Assembly (NCBI RefSeq): GCF_009905545.1
Contig: NZ_JAAALB010000008.1
Coordinates: forward strand, 62,001 to 126,000
Direction: 5' to 3'
Length of the DNA stretch: 64,000 nt
Origin: Cellulophaga sp. BC115SP
GTDB taxonomy: Bacteria; Bacteroidota; Bacteroidia; Cytophagales; Spirosomataceae
Within the stretch, counting starts at the first letter, position 1; each line of letters begins with the position of its first letter. Positions 1 to 7,887 of the stretch are shown here, one piece after another. Below the pieces are notes generated by a model. That model was not told where the DNA came from. It ran no database searches and worked only from the letters and a program-made list of their open reading frames with translations. The position numbers and the translations under genes are program-made.

Positions 1-1
1 T

Positions 2-85
2 TCCCACGTAGAAGATTTACAGCAAGAAATAGAAAGCTATATCACCGTAGAAAACCACCCAGAAATGGGAAGCCAAGTTAAGTGA
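2..85 (+). CDS. 3' end of an unidentified CDS (partial)
   Basis: The frame starting at base 2 is open from the window edge and ends in TGA at 83-85, giving 27 residues rich in Glu and Gln that end in GSQVK. It lies on the same strand as the glycosyltransferase genes that follow, so it may be the last gene of an upstream polysaccharide operon, but the fragment is too short to assign to a family. It could also be chance open frame; codon choice looks coding (gaa, gat, aaa rich). Confidence 0.45.
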   Translation, partial: SHVEDLQQEIESYITVENHPEMGSQVK

Positions 86-231
86 TATCGGATTTTAGAT
101 TTTTGATTTTTGATATCGGATTTGATTAAAGAATATAGAGGGATATTCATTGCTAAATAGTAAAACTAAATGGTGTTAAAATTTGAGAGTATTAATCCAA
201 AATCAAAAATCCGACATCAGCAATACTCAAT
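86..231. repeat. intergenic inverted repeat of the GATTTCGGATTTTTGAT family
   Basis: The left arm (about 86-127) is a run of GGATTT / GATTTTTGAT words. The right arm (about 197-228) carries the reverse-complement words (CCAAAATCAAAAATCCGACATC). The two arms flank about 70 bp of AT-rich spacer. Related words recur near 8849-8880, 32941-33094 and 61533-61650, so this looks like one member of a degenerate dispersed family rather than a gene-specific terminator. Confidence 0.55.
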
Positions 232-978
232 ATGATTTCCGTAACAATACTTACCAAAAATAGTGAGGCGCGATTGGCGCAGTGTTTGGATGCCTTGAAG
301 GGATTCGATGAAGTAATTGTGCTCGATAATGGGTCGACCGACCAGACTTTGGCAATTGCTCGCCAATATCCCAATGTATGTGTGCATGAGCATCCATTTT
401 TGGGCTTTGGTAAGATGCGCAATTTGTCTGTGAGCTTTTGTAAAAATGATTGGATTTTGTGGGTTGATTCCGATGAGGTATTAGACCCGATTTTGATTCA
501 AAATATTCAGAATCTTTCGCTTAATCCTAACCATCTATATCGTTTTTTACGAAAACAATATTACAATGGCAAATACATCAACGGAGCAGGTTGGGGAAAC
601 GACAAAGTAACACGACTTTTTCATAAAAAAAGCACACAGTTTAATGACAAAGATGTTCATGAAGGATTGAATACTAAAGGTTTACAAGTTGTAGATATTG
701 AGGGAGTTATTCATCATTATTCTTATGAAACGGCTGATCAGCTTTTGGCAAAAATGAACTATTACTCGACCCTTTTTGCGGTGCAGAATCAGCATAAAAA
801 AGGTACACATCCCGTGATTGCCTATTTCAAGAAGACCTTTCATTTTTGGAATTACTATTTACTCAAAAAAGGATTTTTGTATGGCTACGAAGGCTATTTG
901 ATTTCGTATTGCAACGCACAAGGCGCATTTTTCAAATACATGAAGCTTTATGAAATGAATCAGAAAGAAAAATCATAA
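232..978 (+). CDS. family 2 glycosyltransferase, WaaE/KdtX-like
   Basis: A 248-residue GT-A fold sugar transferase. The N-terminal strand SVTILTKN is followed by the nucleotide-binding VLDNGSTDQT loop (residues 30-39) and a D-x-D type motif in WVDSDE (D79, D81) that would hold the divalent metal and nucleotide-sugar. The short length and the NGSTDQT/WVDSDEVL pair resemble the lipopolysaccharide core transferases of the WaaE/KdtX group. It has no membrane anchor and should act at the inner face of the cytoplasmic membrane. The next transferase gene starts 33 bp downstream, so they are probably co-transcribed. Donor and acceptor cannot be read from sequence. The family call is secure; the WaaE resemblance is inference. 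Confidence 0.85.
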   Translation: MISVTILTKNSEARLAQCLDALKGFDEVIVLDNGSTDQTLAIARQYPNVCVHEHPFLGFGKMRNLSVSFCKNDWILWVDSDEVLDPILIQNIQNLSLNPNHLYRFLRKQYYNGKYINGAGWGNDKVTRLFHKKSTQFNDKDVHEGLNTKGLQVVDIEGVIHHYSYETADQLLAKMNYYSTLFAVQNQHKKGTHPVIAYFKKTFHFWNYYLLKKGFLYGYEGYLISYCNAQGAFFKYMKLYEMNQKEKS

Positions 979-1011
979 CTTGCGCCTTTATTTTTTTGCT
1001 CTCTTTAAACA

Positions 1012-1737
1012 GTGAACCGAACTACTAAATTGGATGTCGTACATCCGTGCTACAATCCCCACGAAGGTTGGGAAAAGGAGCTTTTACATTATTATAAAAT
1101 ATTTGTTTCGCAACTCCCTTCACAAGTGGAGGTTAAATTGTATTTGGTTGATGATGGTTCTATAAGAGGCGTGACAGAAGCCCATTTACAATATCTCCGA
1201 GAAAATATCCCTGCTTTCGAGTATGTTACGTATTCCCAAAATAGGGGAAAAGGATTTGCTTTGCGTACTGCCATTGCTAAAACGCAAGGTGATTTGATTA
1301 TTTATACCGATGCCGATTATCCCTATCGTATGGAAAACGCTTGGGAGATGTTTAGGTTATTGAACGACGAAAATTATGATGTGGTTTTGGGCGTTCGTGA
1401 CGACCATTATTATAGTCAATTACCGTTTTTGAGAAAAATATTTTCCCTGTCTTTACGCACGATGAATCATATTTTTTTTCCATCGATGTTCGTAAAAGAC
1501 ACTCAATCTGGTTTAAAAGGATTTAATCAAAAAGGGAAAGAAGTATTTCTCAAAACTCATATCAACTCGTTTTTATTTGATATGGAGTTTGTGGTATTGG
1601 CGTCACGTCGTAAAGATTTACGCTTGGCCAAAATACAAGTACATGTGCGTGATGGAATTAGTTTTTCACAAATGAGCTGGAAAACGATAAAACAAGAACT
1701 ACTGAGTTTTCAAAATATTTTTAGTCGAAGTAAGTAA
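1012..1737 (+). CDS. family 2 glycosyltransferase, DPM1-like
   Basis: A 241-residue GT2 enzyme. It has YLVDDGS (residues 44-50) as the nucleotide-binding loop and TDADYPY with D100-x-D102 as the metal site. The segment with KDTQSGLKGF near residues 163-172 is the pattern seen in dolichol/polyprenyl-phosphate hexose synthases, so the acceptor may be a lipid phosphate. The protein ends without the C-terminal membrane pair that some polyprenyl-phosphate transferases carry. The start is GTG at 1012; no in-frame ATG lies upstream. It follows the first transferase by 33 bp and probably shares its transcript. The exact acceptor is unknown. Confidence 0.82.
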   Translation: MNRTTKLDVVHPCYNPHEGWEKELLHYYKIFVSQLPSQVEVKLYLVDDGSIRGVTEAHLQYLRENIPAFEYVTYSQNRGKGFALRTAIAKTQGDLIIYTDADYPYRMENAWEMFRLLNDENYDVVLGVRDDHYYSQLPFLRKIFSLSLRTMNHIFFPSMFVKDTQSGLKGFNQKGKEVFLKTHINSFLFDMEFVVLASRRKDLRLAKIQVHVRDGISFSQMSWKTIKQELLSFQNIFSRSK

Positions 1738-1746
1738 GAAATAGAA

Positions 1747-1918
1747 GTGATGAGTTGTGAGTTTTGAGTGATGAGTTGTCCTTTACTGCCCTTCACCGCC
1801 CTTGTTGGAGTTTTCTCCAACAAGTATTTTGCGTCAGCTACTGAGCAATTACGAGATGATTAACTTGTTGGTTTTTAGTGATTTATATTCACAATTCATA
1901 ACTCGTAATTCAGCACTA
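1747..1918. repeat. composite intergenic inverted repeat (GAGTGATGAGTTGTGAG words) with inner hairpin
   Basis: The outer left arm at 1747-1780 is built of GTGATGAGTTGTGAG-like words. Degenerate reverse-complement words lie at 1889-1918. Inside is a perfect 10-bp hairpin at 1801-1824 (CTTGTTGGAG, TTTT loop, CTCCAACAAG). The hairpin could end the transferase transcript, but no T-run follows it. The outer words recur in other gaps of this window. Confidence 0.55.
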
Positions 1919-1949
1919 ATACGTAAGTCTACTAATTTTTTTTATTATT

Positions 1950-2735
1950 ATGCTAAAAGCAATCTTAACATTTGACGTAGAAGAGTTTGATGTGCCTTTG
2001 GAATACGGTCAACAAATCACGATGGAGGAACAGATAGAGGTTTCGACTCGTGGGACATTGCTTTTGAAGGCATTATTAGATAAACATCAAGTAAAAAGCA
2101 CTATTTTTTGCACAGGACAATATGCACTTTCTCAGCCTGAGTTAATGAAAACTTTGGCCGAGAAACATGAGATTGCTTCTCATGGAATGTATCATAGTAG
2201 CTTCGATGCAAAGATTGATTTACCTGCTTCCAAGAAATTACTTTCCCAAATCACAGGACAGTCTGTTGAAGGATTCAGAATGGCAAGGATGATGCCTGTC
2301 GAAAATCAGGATATTGCAGATGCTGGTTATGTGTATAATGCTTCGTTGAATCCTACTTTTTTGCCAGGACGTTACAACCATTTAGACAAACCGAAGCTCC
2401 CTTTTGTGCAGGATAGATTATGGCAAATTCCTGCGACGGTTACCCCAAATTTGCGTTTTCCGATGTTTTGGTTGAGTTTTAAAAACTTACCATTTAGTAT
2501 TTACAAAATGTTTTCGAATAGCGCCCTCAATCGCTATGGGATTATTAATTTGTATTTCCACCCTTGGGAGTTTACCGACCTTTCGGCTTATACCACCATT
2601 CCTGCGTATGTACGTAAGCACTCAGACAGAGTACTTTTACAGCGTTTGGATGACTATATTACTTGGCTAAAAGCTAAAGGAGTAACCTTCATCACCATGA
2701 AGGAATATGTGGAGGAGTTGAAGCTGAAGAAATAA
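1950..2735 (+). CDS. polysaccharide deacetylase (NodB homology domain)
   Basis: A 261-residue protein with the NodB fold motifs of carbohydrate esterase family 4. Its first motif is TFDVEE (residues 7-12, catalytic and metal Asp), followed by the His-x3-His metal motif in SHGMYHS (H78 and H82) and the GFRMAR loop. A later HPWEF segment supplies a further conserved His. Such enzymes remove N-acetyl or formyl groups from cell-surface sugars, often while polymers or glycolipids are being built. There is no signal peptide, which fits a cytoplasmic deacetylase acting on a precursor. It sits between glycosyltransferase genes in the same direction, so a role in surface polysaccharide synthesis is the natural reading. 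Confidence 0.85.
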   Translation: MLKAILTFDVEEFDVPLEYGQQITMEEQIEVSTRGTLLLKALLDKHQVKSTIFCTGQYALSQPELMKTLAEKHEIASHGMYHSSFDAKIDLPASKKLLSQITGQSVEGFRMARMMPVENQDIADAGYVYNASLNPTFLPGRYNHLDKPKLPFVQDRLWQIPATVTPNLRFPMFWLSFKNLPFSIYKMFSNSALNRYGIINLYFHPWEFTDLSAYTTIPAYVRKHSDRVLLQRLDDYITWLKAKGVTFITMKEYVEELKLKK

Positions 2736-2821
2736 ACCTCTGTAAAAAACGCTCAAGTAAAGCCATTGAATATCTAATAAAATTCTCTTTCCAACCGCTA
2801 GATACATAGATAGTAATTTTT

Positions 2822-3982
2822 ATGAAATTCGACTTTTTGCTCAATAAGCGCAACATCCTGTTGATTTGGATTGCAGTGGCAGTGGCAATAGCCATGAAGC
2901 AATACTTTACGGGCGATAATCCTCACGCACATATCAACAACTTCATTATTTTTAAGACCAGCTTCTGGCACTTGATTCATCAAGAGCACTTGTATGCCTA
3001 TCATCCTGACGAATACGTAGATTTGTTTTTGTATGGGCCGCCTTTTGCGGTAATGATAGCACCTTTTGCCTTAGTGCCGACTTTGCTTGGGGTAATTTTG
3101 TGGAATGTGGCCAATGCCGTTGCACTACTCTTCGCGATTTATGAATTACCTTCTTTCGACGAAAAAACCAAAGCTATTATGTCATGGCTTTGTCTCAATA
3201 GCTGTATTACCAGCCTTATCAATGTGCAGTATCATGGTATTGTGACCGCTTTGATTATTTTGGCTTATACTTTTATCAAGAAAGAAAAAGACTTCTGGGC
3301 AGCCTTTTGTATTGTGTTGGGTACTATGACCAAGCTATATGGAGTAGTAGGGCTGGCATTTTTCTTTTTCTCCAAAAATAAACTCAAACTTATTGCTTAT
3401 GGCTTGTTTTGGATAGCGGTATTGTTTGTATTACCAATGGCGTTTAGTTCGCCAGCTTACATCCTTCAGACTTACCAAGAATGGCTTGAAGTATTGGTGA
3501 AAAAGAATGATATCAACGAAGTTTTGACGAATCCTTATCAAGACCTTTCGGTGATGGGTATGGTACGAAGATTGGCGCAAGATGCCAGTATTTCAAATTT
3601 ATGGTATATCCTACCAGCGGTTTTGGTATTTGCGCTGTCATATATACGAATCAACTTGTTTTTCAATACCCGTTATCAATTATTGCTTTTATGCTCGACG
3701 TTGATGTTGGTCGTATTGGCAAGTACAGGCACCGAAGCATCCACCTTGTTGATTGGGTTTGTAGGCGCAGTGATTTGGTATATGCAAAGTGCTAAAACCA
3801 CGACTGACAAAGCGTTGTTTATTTTTGCTTTATTGGTGACAAGTTTTGGTCCTACTGACTTGATGCCCAAATATATTAGAAATGAATTTTTAAGAAAATA
3901 TGCTCTAATGGTATTACCCATGTTACTAGTTTGGGTAAAAGTACATTGGGAAATGTTGGCGAGTAAGAAAGAGGAGTTTTGA
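2822..3982 (+). CDS. GT87-type (DUF2029) polytopic mannosyltransferase-like membrane protein
   Basis: A 386-residue membrane protein with about ten hydrophobic segments. The first is at residues 11-25. A long loop follows, containing NNFIIFK and YPPF-like FLYGPPF at about residues 65-72; this layout resembles GT-C glycosyltransferases of the GT87/DUF2029 group, which use polyprenyl-phosphate sugars on the outer membrane leaflet. The DxD-like acidic residues are not clear. It follows the deacetylase by 86 bp on the same strand. Assigning mannose as the donor would go beyond the evidence. The protein may well be the last gene of this polysaccharide block, since a convergent gene and a large inverted repeat follow. 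Confidence 0.7.
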   Translation: MKFDFLLNKRNILLIWIAVAVAIAMKQYFTGDNPHAHINNFIIFKTSFWHLIHQEHLYAYHPDEYVDLFLYGPPFAVMIAPFALVPTLLGVILWNVANAVALLFAIYELPSFDEKTKAIMSWLCLNSCITSLINVQYHGIVTALIILAYTFIKKEKDFWAAFCIVLGTMTKLYGVVGLAFFFFSKNKLKLIAYGLFWIAVLFVLPMAFSSPAYILQTYQEWLEVLVKKNDINEVLTNPYQDLSVMGMVRRLAQDASISNLWYILPAVLVFALSYIRINLFFNTRYQLLLLCSTLMLVVLASTGTEASTLLIGFVGAVIWYMQSAKTTTDKALFIFALLVTSFGPTDLMPKYIRNEFLRKYALMVLPMLLVWVKVHWEMLASKKEEF

Positions 3983-3984
3983 GA

Positions 3985-4247
3985 GGAGGCACAAAGTAGC
4001 AAAGGCACAAAGTGATTTGAGTGCTGAGTTAGGAATGTGGAGTTTTGAGTGAAGGCATAATTGCATTTAGGCTTATCTAGTCCGAGACTTAGTCTCGGAC
4101 TAGATATTGTTACAGTTTCTAAACTGTTTTAAAAAATGAGTCCAAGACTAAGTCTTGAACTAGGGATGTAATAATTCACTTTGTGCCTCTGTGCCTTTGC
4201 CACTTTGCGCCTTCACTCAAAACTCTATACTCCTCACTCAGCACTTA
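3985..4247. repeat. large composite inverted repeat between convergent genes
   Basis: The gap contains words such as GGCACAAAGTAGCAAAGG (left, 3987-4015) and their reverse complement (TTTGTGCCTCTGTGCC, right, 4180-4210). It also holds GTGCTGAGTTAGGAATGTGG (4020-4040), matched in reverse complement at 4213-4247. The two modules appear in inverted orientation but swapped order. In the middle lies a perfect palindrome at 4077-4103 (CTAGTCCGAGACT, T, AGTCTCGGACTAG), with a diverged second copy at 4139-4163. It may serve as a bidirectional terminator for the convergent genes. Confidence 0.6.
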
Positions 4248-4251
4248 ATAC

Positions 4252-5061
4252 CTATTCTGCAAAAGCAATAATATCGAAGTGTTTCCAATCTAACATATTT
4301 TGTTTTTGAGGAATAGGCGTAATGGCTGCATCTTCTTCAAAATCATCCATTTTGTTGATTTTATAGCCTTTTTGACTAATATAGTTAAACAAATCGTGGC
4401 GATCTTGCTCAGATAAATCTTTGAAACATTCAAAAATCAAGGTGGGCTTGTACTGGTCAAGAAGCTTACTGATTGATTTCAAAATTTGAATATCATACCC
4501 TTCTGCATCTACTTTAATTAAGGAGATTTTACTCACTTCGGGATATTGAGTGTGAATAAAGTTTTGAAGGTTGACGCCTTTCACTTTTTCTCCTAAACCA
4601 AATTTTCCATTTTTTCCACTGATTCCACCATTGTTGAAGCTGGCCTCAGAAGAAGCATACGAATACTCGCCTTCTTCCACTGCAATAGCGTAAGGTAAAG
4701 GAATGATGTTGGAAATGTGACGATTTTGGTCGGCGTTTTTCTGTAAAATTTTAAAAACGTGAGGGTTGGGGTCGAAAGCTAGAACTGTGCCTTGTGCACC
4801 AACTGCCAAAGCCATTGGAAGAGTAGTGTCGCCAATGTGCGCGCCAATGTCAATGACAAAATCGCCAGTTTTGAGGAATTTACGATAGAAATTAACCTGA
4901 CTGAGTGAGATAGTTTTCTCTTGTTCTAAAGGATTTAACCAACAAGTGAAGTTGATATTGCCGATTCCTTGGATTGAGATGACAGAGGTCGCGTCACCAT
5001 AATCACTAAATTTGCGTTTGGCCACAAACTTAGTGTACTTCTTTTTTAGGTAATTGAACAT
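4252..5061 (-). CDS. FkbM family methyltransferase
   Basis: A 269-residue SAM-dependent methyltransferase. The SAM-binding motif I is VIDIGAHIGDTTLP at about residues 91-104, followed by the acidic LAFDPNP loop. The later KVDAEGYD motif is characteristic of the FkbM family. Members methylate hydroxyl groups, often on the sugars of surface glycans or on secondary metabolites. It is transcribed towards the GT87 gene and divergently from the GT4 gene (116 bp gap), so it forms its own unit in the polysaccharide region. O-methylation of a surface sugar is the likely role, by context only. Confidence 0.85.
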   Translation of the reverse strand: MFNYLKKKYTKFVAKRKFSDYGDATSVISIQGIGNINFTCWLNPLEQEKTISLSQVNFYRKFLKTGDFVIDIGAHIGDTTLPMALAVGAQGTVLAFDPNPHVFKILQKNADQNRHISNIIPLPYAIAVEEGEYSYASSEASFNNGGISGKNGKFGLGEKVKGVNLQNFIHTQYPEVSKISLIKVDAEGYDIQILKSISKLLDQYKPTLIFECFKDLSEQDRHDLFNYISQKGYKINKMDDFEEDAAITPIPQKQNMLDWKHFDIIAFAE

Positions 5062-5177
5062 TAATATATTGTTTAAAACTAATAAGTAACTATAACAAAT
5101 GACTATTGTTTAATGCACAAAATTAAAGTTAATATGAAGAATTAACTAGATAAACTTTGAAATAATATTTTAGCGAA

Positions 5178-6158
5178 ATGAATATACTAATTTTTCATAA
5201 CGCAGTTTTGCCAGTCATTGAATATGGTGGAACTGAAAGAGCTCTTTGGTGGCTTACTAATGATTTAGTTAGATTAGGACATAGGGTTACTTTACTAGTA
5301 GCAAAAGGCTCTACTTGTCCTTTTGCAGAAGTCCTATTCTATAATCCCAATATATCTCTGACTGAACAAATTCCTGACTATATAGATGTCGTACATTTGA
5401 GTATTCCTCCTCCCGCTGATTTTCATAAGCCTTATATTCTTATGGTTCAAGGAAATCCAAAATCTGATGAGGTTTTAGACCAGAATACAGTTTTTGTTTC
5501 ACAAAACCATGCGTTTAGGCATAATTCTAATGCTTTTGTATATAATGGTTTGGATTTCGATGAATATCCTACTCCATCATTTTCAAATCAACGGAAACAT
5601 GTACATTTTCTTGCTAATGCTTCTTGGAAAGTTAAAAATCTAAATGGAGCTGTAAACATTTCCAAAAAGGCAAATGAAAAATTAATGGTAATGGGAGGTT
5701 CACGTATTAATTTTAGAATGGGCTTTCGTTTCACACCGGATTTGCATGTCAAGTTTTTCGGTATGGTTGGAGGAAAAATTAAATTCCACTTGATGGATTA
5801 TTCAAAAGCTTTACTATTCCCTGTTTTGTGGCATGAACCTTTTGGAATTGCAATTATTGAAAGTTTATATATGGGTGCATTTGTTTTAGGTACTCCTTAC
5901 GGTTCACTTCCAGAGTTAATTACGTCAGAGGTTGGTTTTTTGTCAAATAAAGAGGATGAGTTAATTGAAAAATTAAAGTATTCTGAATCCTTCAATCCTA
6001 AGATAAGCCATGAATATGTGAGAGATACTTTTTCGTCTCGTAAAATGGCACTGAATTATCTAAAATATTATGAATTAGTTTTATCAGGTAAGAAAATTAA
6101 TCCTGTTGCTCCCAAAGCAACTTTTGATACTCCAAAATATTTACCTTATTACACTTAA
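5178..6158 (+). CDS. family 4 glycosyltransferase
   Basis: A 326-residue GT-B fold transferase. The N-terminal domain opens with ILIFHNAVLP and the glycine-bearing EYGGTERALWWL acceptor loop (residues 17-28). The C-terminal donor domain has the E-x7-E motif in HEPFGIAIIE, the hallmark of GT4 enzymes that retain the anomeric configuration, followed by GTPYGSLPELI. The protein is short for the family (usually 350-400) but both domains are present. Its gene stands alone between divergent FkbM and convergent XRE genes. The codons are noticeably more A/T-rich than the neighbouring transferases, which may hint at a different origin. The sugar is unknown. Confidence 0.85.
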   Translation: MNILIFHNAVLPVIEYGGTERALWWLTNDLVRLGHRVTLLVAKGSTCPFAEVLFYNPNISLTEQIPDYIDVVHLSIPPPADFHKPYILMVQGNPKSDEVLDQNTVFVSQNHAFRHNSNAFVYNGLDFDEYPTPSFSNQRKHVHFLANASWKVKNLNGAVNISKKANEKLMVMGGSRINFRMGFRFTPDLHVKFFGMVGGKIKFHLMDYSKALLFPVLWHEPFGIAIIESLYMGAFVLGTPYGSLPELITSEVGFLSNKEDELIEKLKYSESFNPKISHEYVRDTFSSRKMALNYLKYYELVLSGKKINPVAPKATFDTPKYLPYYT

Positions 6159-6161
6159 TCA

Positions 6162-6255
6162 TACAAGGTGATATTATGAGATGAGCTGTTCTAAATTTTC
6201 AAATAATGATCTATAGAATGTAGTAAGTATCTTCATAATAATTTTACACCTTGTA
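6162..6255. terminator. imperfect long hairpin between convergent genes
   Basis: TACAAGGTG (6162-6170) is the exact reverse complement of CACCTTGTA (6247-6255). The inner flanks (ATATTATGA and TTCATAATAAT) extend the pairing imperfectly. It fills the gap between the GT4 gene and the convergent XRE gene and could end both transcripts. There is no clean T-run, so the terminator call is tentative. Confidence 0.45.
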
Positions 6256-6281
6256 CGGCATTATTAATGAAAATAAAAAGA

Positions 6282-6479
6282 CTAAGCTGTATTAAGTATG
6301 TCTTTAATATCTAATTCAAAAACTTCTAAAATTTTAGCTAAATACTTAGTATTTGGCGTATAGTTACCTGTTTCCCAATTGTGATAAGTACTTTGTGAAA
6401 TATTTAGCTGAAAAGCAACTTCTTCTTGAGACATTCTTTTTGCTTTTCTAGAGCGAATTAATAATGTAGATAAATTCAT
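6282..6479 (-). CDS. small XRE-family helix-turn-helix regulator
   Basis: Read from the ATG at 6479 this is a 65-residue single-domain Cro/CI-type DNA-binding protein: SRKAKRMSQEEVAFQLNISQ then STYHNWETGNYTPN, with recognition helix around SQSTYHNWE. A longer open frame reaches 6614, but its extra 45 residues are translated from a hairpin and have no protein character, so I chose the internal start. The gene is divergent from the lipoprotein gene. The gap between them holds two 14-bp palindromes spaced 21 bp apart, plausible operators for this protein. It most likely controls itself and the neighbour; that part is inference. Confidence 0.8.
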   Translation of the reverse strand: MNLSTLLIRSRKAKRMSQEEVAFQLNISQSTYHNWETGNYTPNTKYLAKILEVFELDIKDILNTA

Positions 6480-6540
6480 AAAATATATTTGTATATAAGT
6501 AGAGAAAACGTTTCCAAGTAAATGATAATTGTTCAAAAAA

Positions 6541-6589
6541 GCTATCAAAAATTTGATAATTTTTATCAAATTTTTGATAGCTTTTTTTT
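6541..6589. promoter_or_regulatory. paired 14-bp palindromes forming a 17-bp hairpin (candidate XRE operators or terminator)
   Basis: Two palindromes with the form ATCAAA-NN-TTTGAT lie at 6544-6557 and 6565-6578, with centres 21 bp apart (two helical turns). Together with flanking GCT/AGC they form a perfect inverted repeat: 6541-6557 pairs with 6565-6581, followed by a run of T on the plus strand and preceded by a run of A. This fits either an operator pair for the adjacent XRE protein or a bidirectional intrinsic terminator. A -7-like TAATTTTG box lies 3' of it at 6601-6608. Confidence 0.55.
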
Positions 6590-6667
6590 CGTAGAGAGAA
6601 TAATTTTGAATCAATAACTATATGCGCATGTGGTTTTTTCTTTTTTTAAAATTTAAATTCTTCATTT

Positions 6668-7696
6668 ATGAAATCGTTTAAATACAAGTTGTCTCTATTT
6701 ATTTTCTCATTTGTAGTGTTATTATCCTCATGTACAAATGATTTAATTCAGCCTCAGGAAAACCCTGTTAATTCTACTCAAAATGATAAAATTACGGTAG
6801 AAAAAGGACGTTTGGTTTTTAAAAGTATCGAGCATTTTAATAAGGTTGTAGCTTCCCTCGAAGGGAAAACACAAGAGGAGTTGAATGCTTGGGAAAAGCA
6901 AAACTCTTTTGTTTCACTTCGCTCTATTAATAACTCTATTCAAGATACTGAGAGTAAAAAGCTATCATTGTTTAATTTTCCTAGTTATTATGAAACTCTG
7001 TTAAATGCTGATGGTGAGTACGTTATTGGTGAAAACCTTGTTTGGTTTAATAATGGTCAGAAGCATTTTATCCCTAACAGAGATGAAAAGGTATTAAGTG
7101 AGGTTAAATTGAACCCTTCATTAAGTAAGATACATGGTGCTGTAGGTATTGTAAAATCAGAGATACTAAATCCTGAAATTAAAACAGATGCTTCAAACTG
7201 GAGTTTTGGTAATGCCTATAATGTATATGTAAAATATTTTAACCAATGGGGCGACTCGGGTAGTAGAAGACGTTCTACTTATCAATTTAATATTTGGAGA
7301 GATTACAACTGGGAAGATAATGCCGCTGTATATTATTTCGATAGAATATTTGTGAAAGTTATTTATGAGTATCAGGGCTCACAATGGAGACGAGCAGGCG
7401 AACCTAGAAAAATTTCATGGAATTTTTCATATACGACAATTTTGAATGGCGTTTATGGAGCTGTACTGGTAGGAGTACCCACAAATGGGTCTAGATCAAG
7501 TAATGAAATTGAGACATCTTCAGATTATGATATTATTGTTTCTGGAGGACCAGTTACGGTAGGTAAAGGTACAGGCATAACTGGTGATAGTTACAACGTA
7601 TCAATAGCAGGTCGTTTCACAACATATACTACGAATGACCAAACAAATTCTTTTCACGAAGTTAATGGAAGTGGATTATTTGATTATCATCCATAA
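6668..7696 (+). CDS. hypothetical lipoprotein (DUF4848-like N-terminus)
   Basis: A 342-residue predicted lipoprotein: a basic start, a hydrophobic stretch, then the lipobox LLSSC with Cys22. The following segment (KGRLVFKSIEHFNKVVASL, residues 46-64) resembles the start of a group of Bacteroidota outer-surface lipoproteins annotated DUF4848. The rest is rich in Tyr, Trp and Asn, suggests a beta-rich secreted domain, and gives no enzyme motif. Its divergent neighbour is the XRE regulator, and a strong terminator follows at 7733-7780, so it is a single-gene unit. Function is unknown; a surface role is inferred only from the lipid anchor. Confidence 0.7.
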   Translation: MKSFKYKLSLFIFSFVVLLSSCTNDLIQPQENPVNSTQNDKITVEKGRLVFKSIEHFNKVVASLEGKTQEELNAWEKQNSFVSLRSINNSIQDTESKKLSLFNFPSYYETLLNADGEYVIGENLVWFNNGQKHFIPNRDEKVLSEVKLNPSLSKIHGAVGIVKSEILNPEIKTDASNWSFGNAYNVYVKYFNQWGDSGSRRRSTYQFNIWRDYNWEDNAAVYYFDRIFVKVIYEYQGSQWRRAGEPRKISWNFSYTTILNGVYGAVLVGVPTNGSRSSNEIETSSDYDIIVSGGPVTVGKGTGITGDSYNVSIAGRFTTYTTNDQTNSFHEVNGSGLFDYHP

Positions 7697-7732
7697 CTAG
7701 TGATAAAATATTCTATTTAGATTAGAATTTAT

Positions 7733-7780
7733 AATTTTACCTAGAGATGAACTTTGTGTTCAGTATCTCTAGGTAAAATT
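7733..7780 (+). terminator. intrinsic terminator of the lipoprotein gene
   Basis: A perfect 16-bp stem: AATTTTACCTAGAGAT (7733-7748) pairs with ATCTCTAGGTAAAATT (7765-7780), then TTTTG. It lies 37 bp after the lipoprotein stop codon. Confidence 0.8.
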
Positions 7781-7887
7781 TTTGTATCACCTTACTTGAA
7801 ATTATCTTCATAAAGGTTTAAATAAAATTTGATTCCTCCAGATGATGGTTGAGAAATACTCAAAAAGTATTTGACTTCATTCTGTAT

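Noticed and set aside
3676-4008. 110-codon minus-strand frame at the end of the GT87 gene
   Set aside because: It is a shadow of the membrane protein code on the other strand.
6480-6614. 45 extra N-terminal codons of the XRE protein
   Set aside because: They cover the palindromic hairpin and read as low-complexity Ile/Lys/Asn sequence; the later ATG fits the family.
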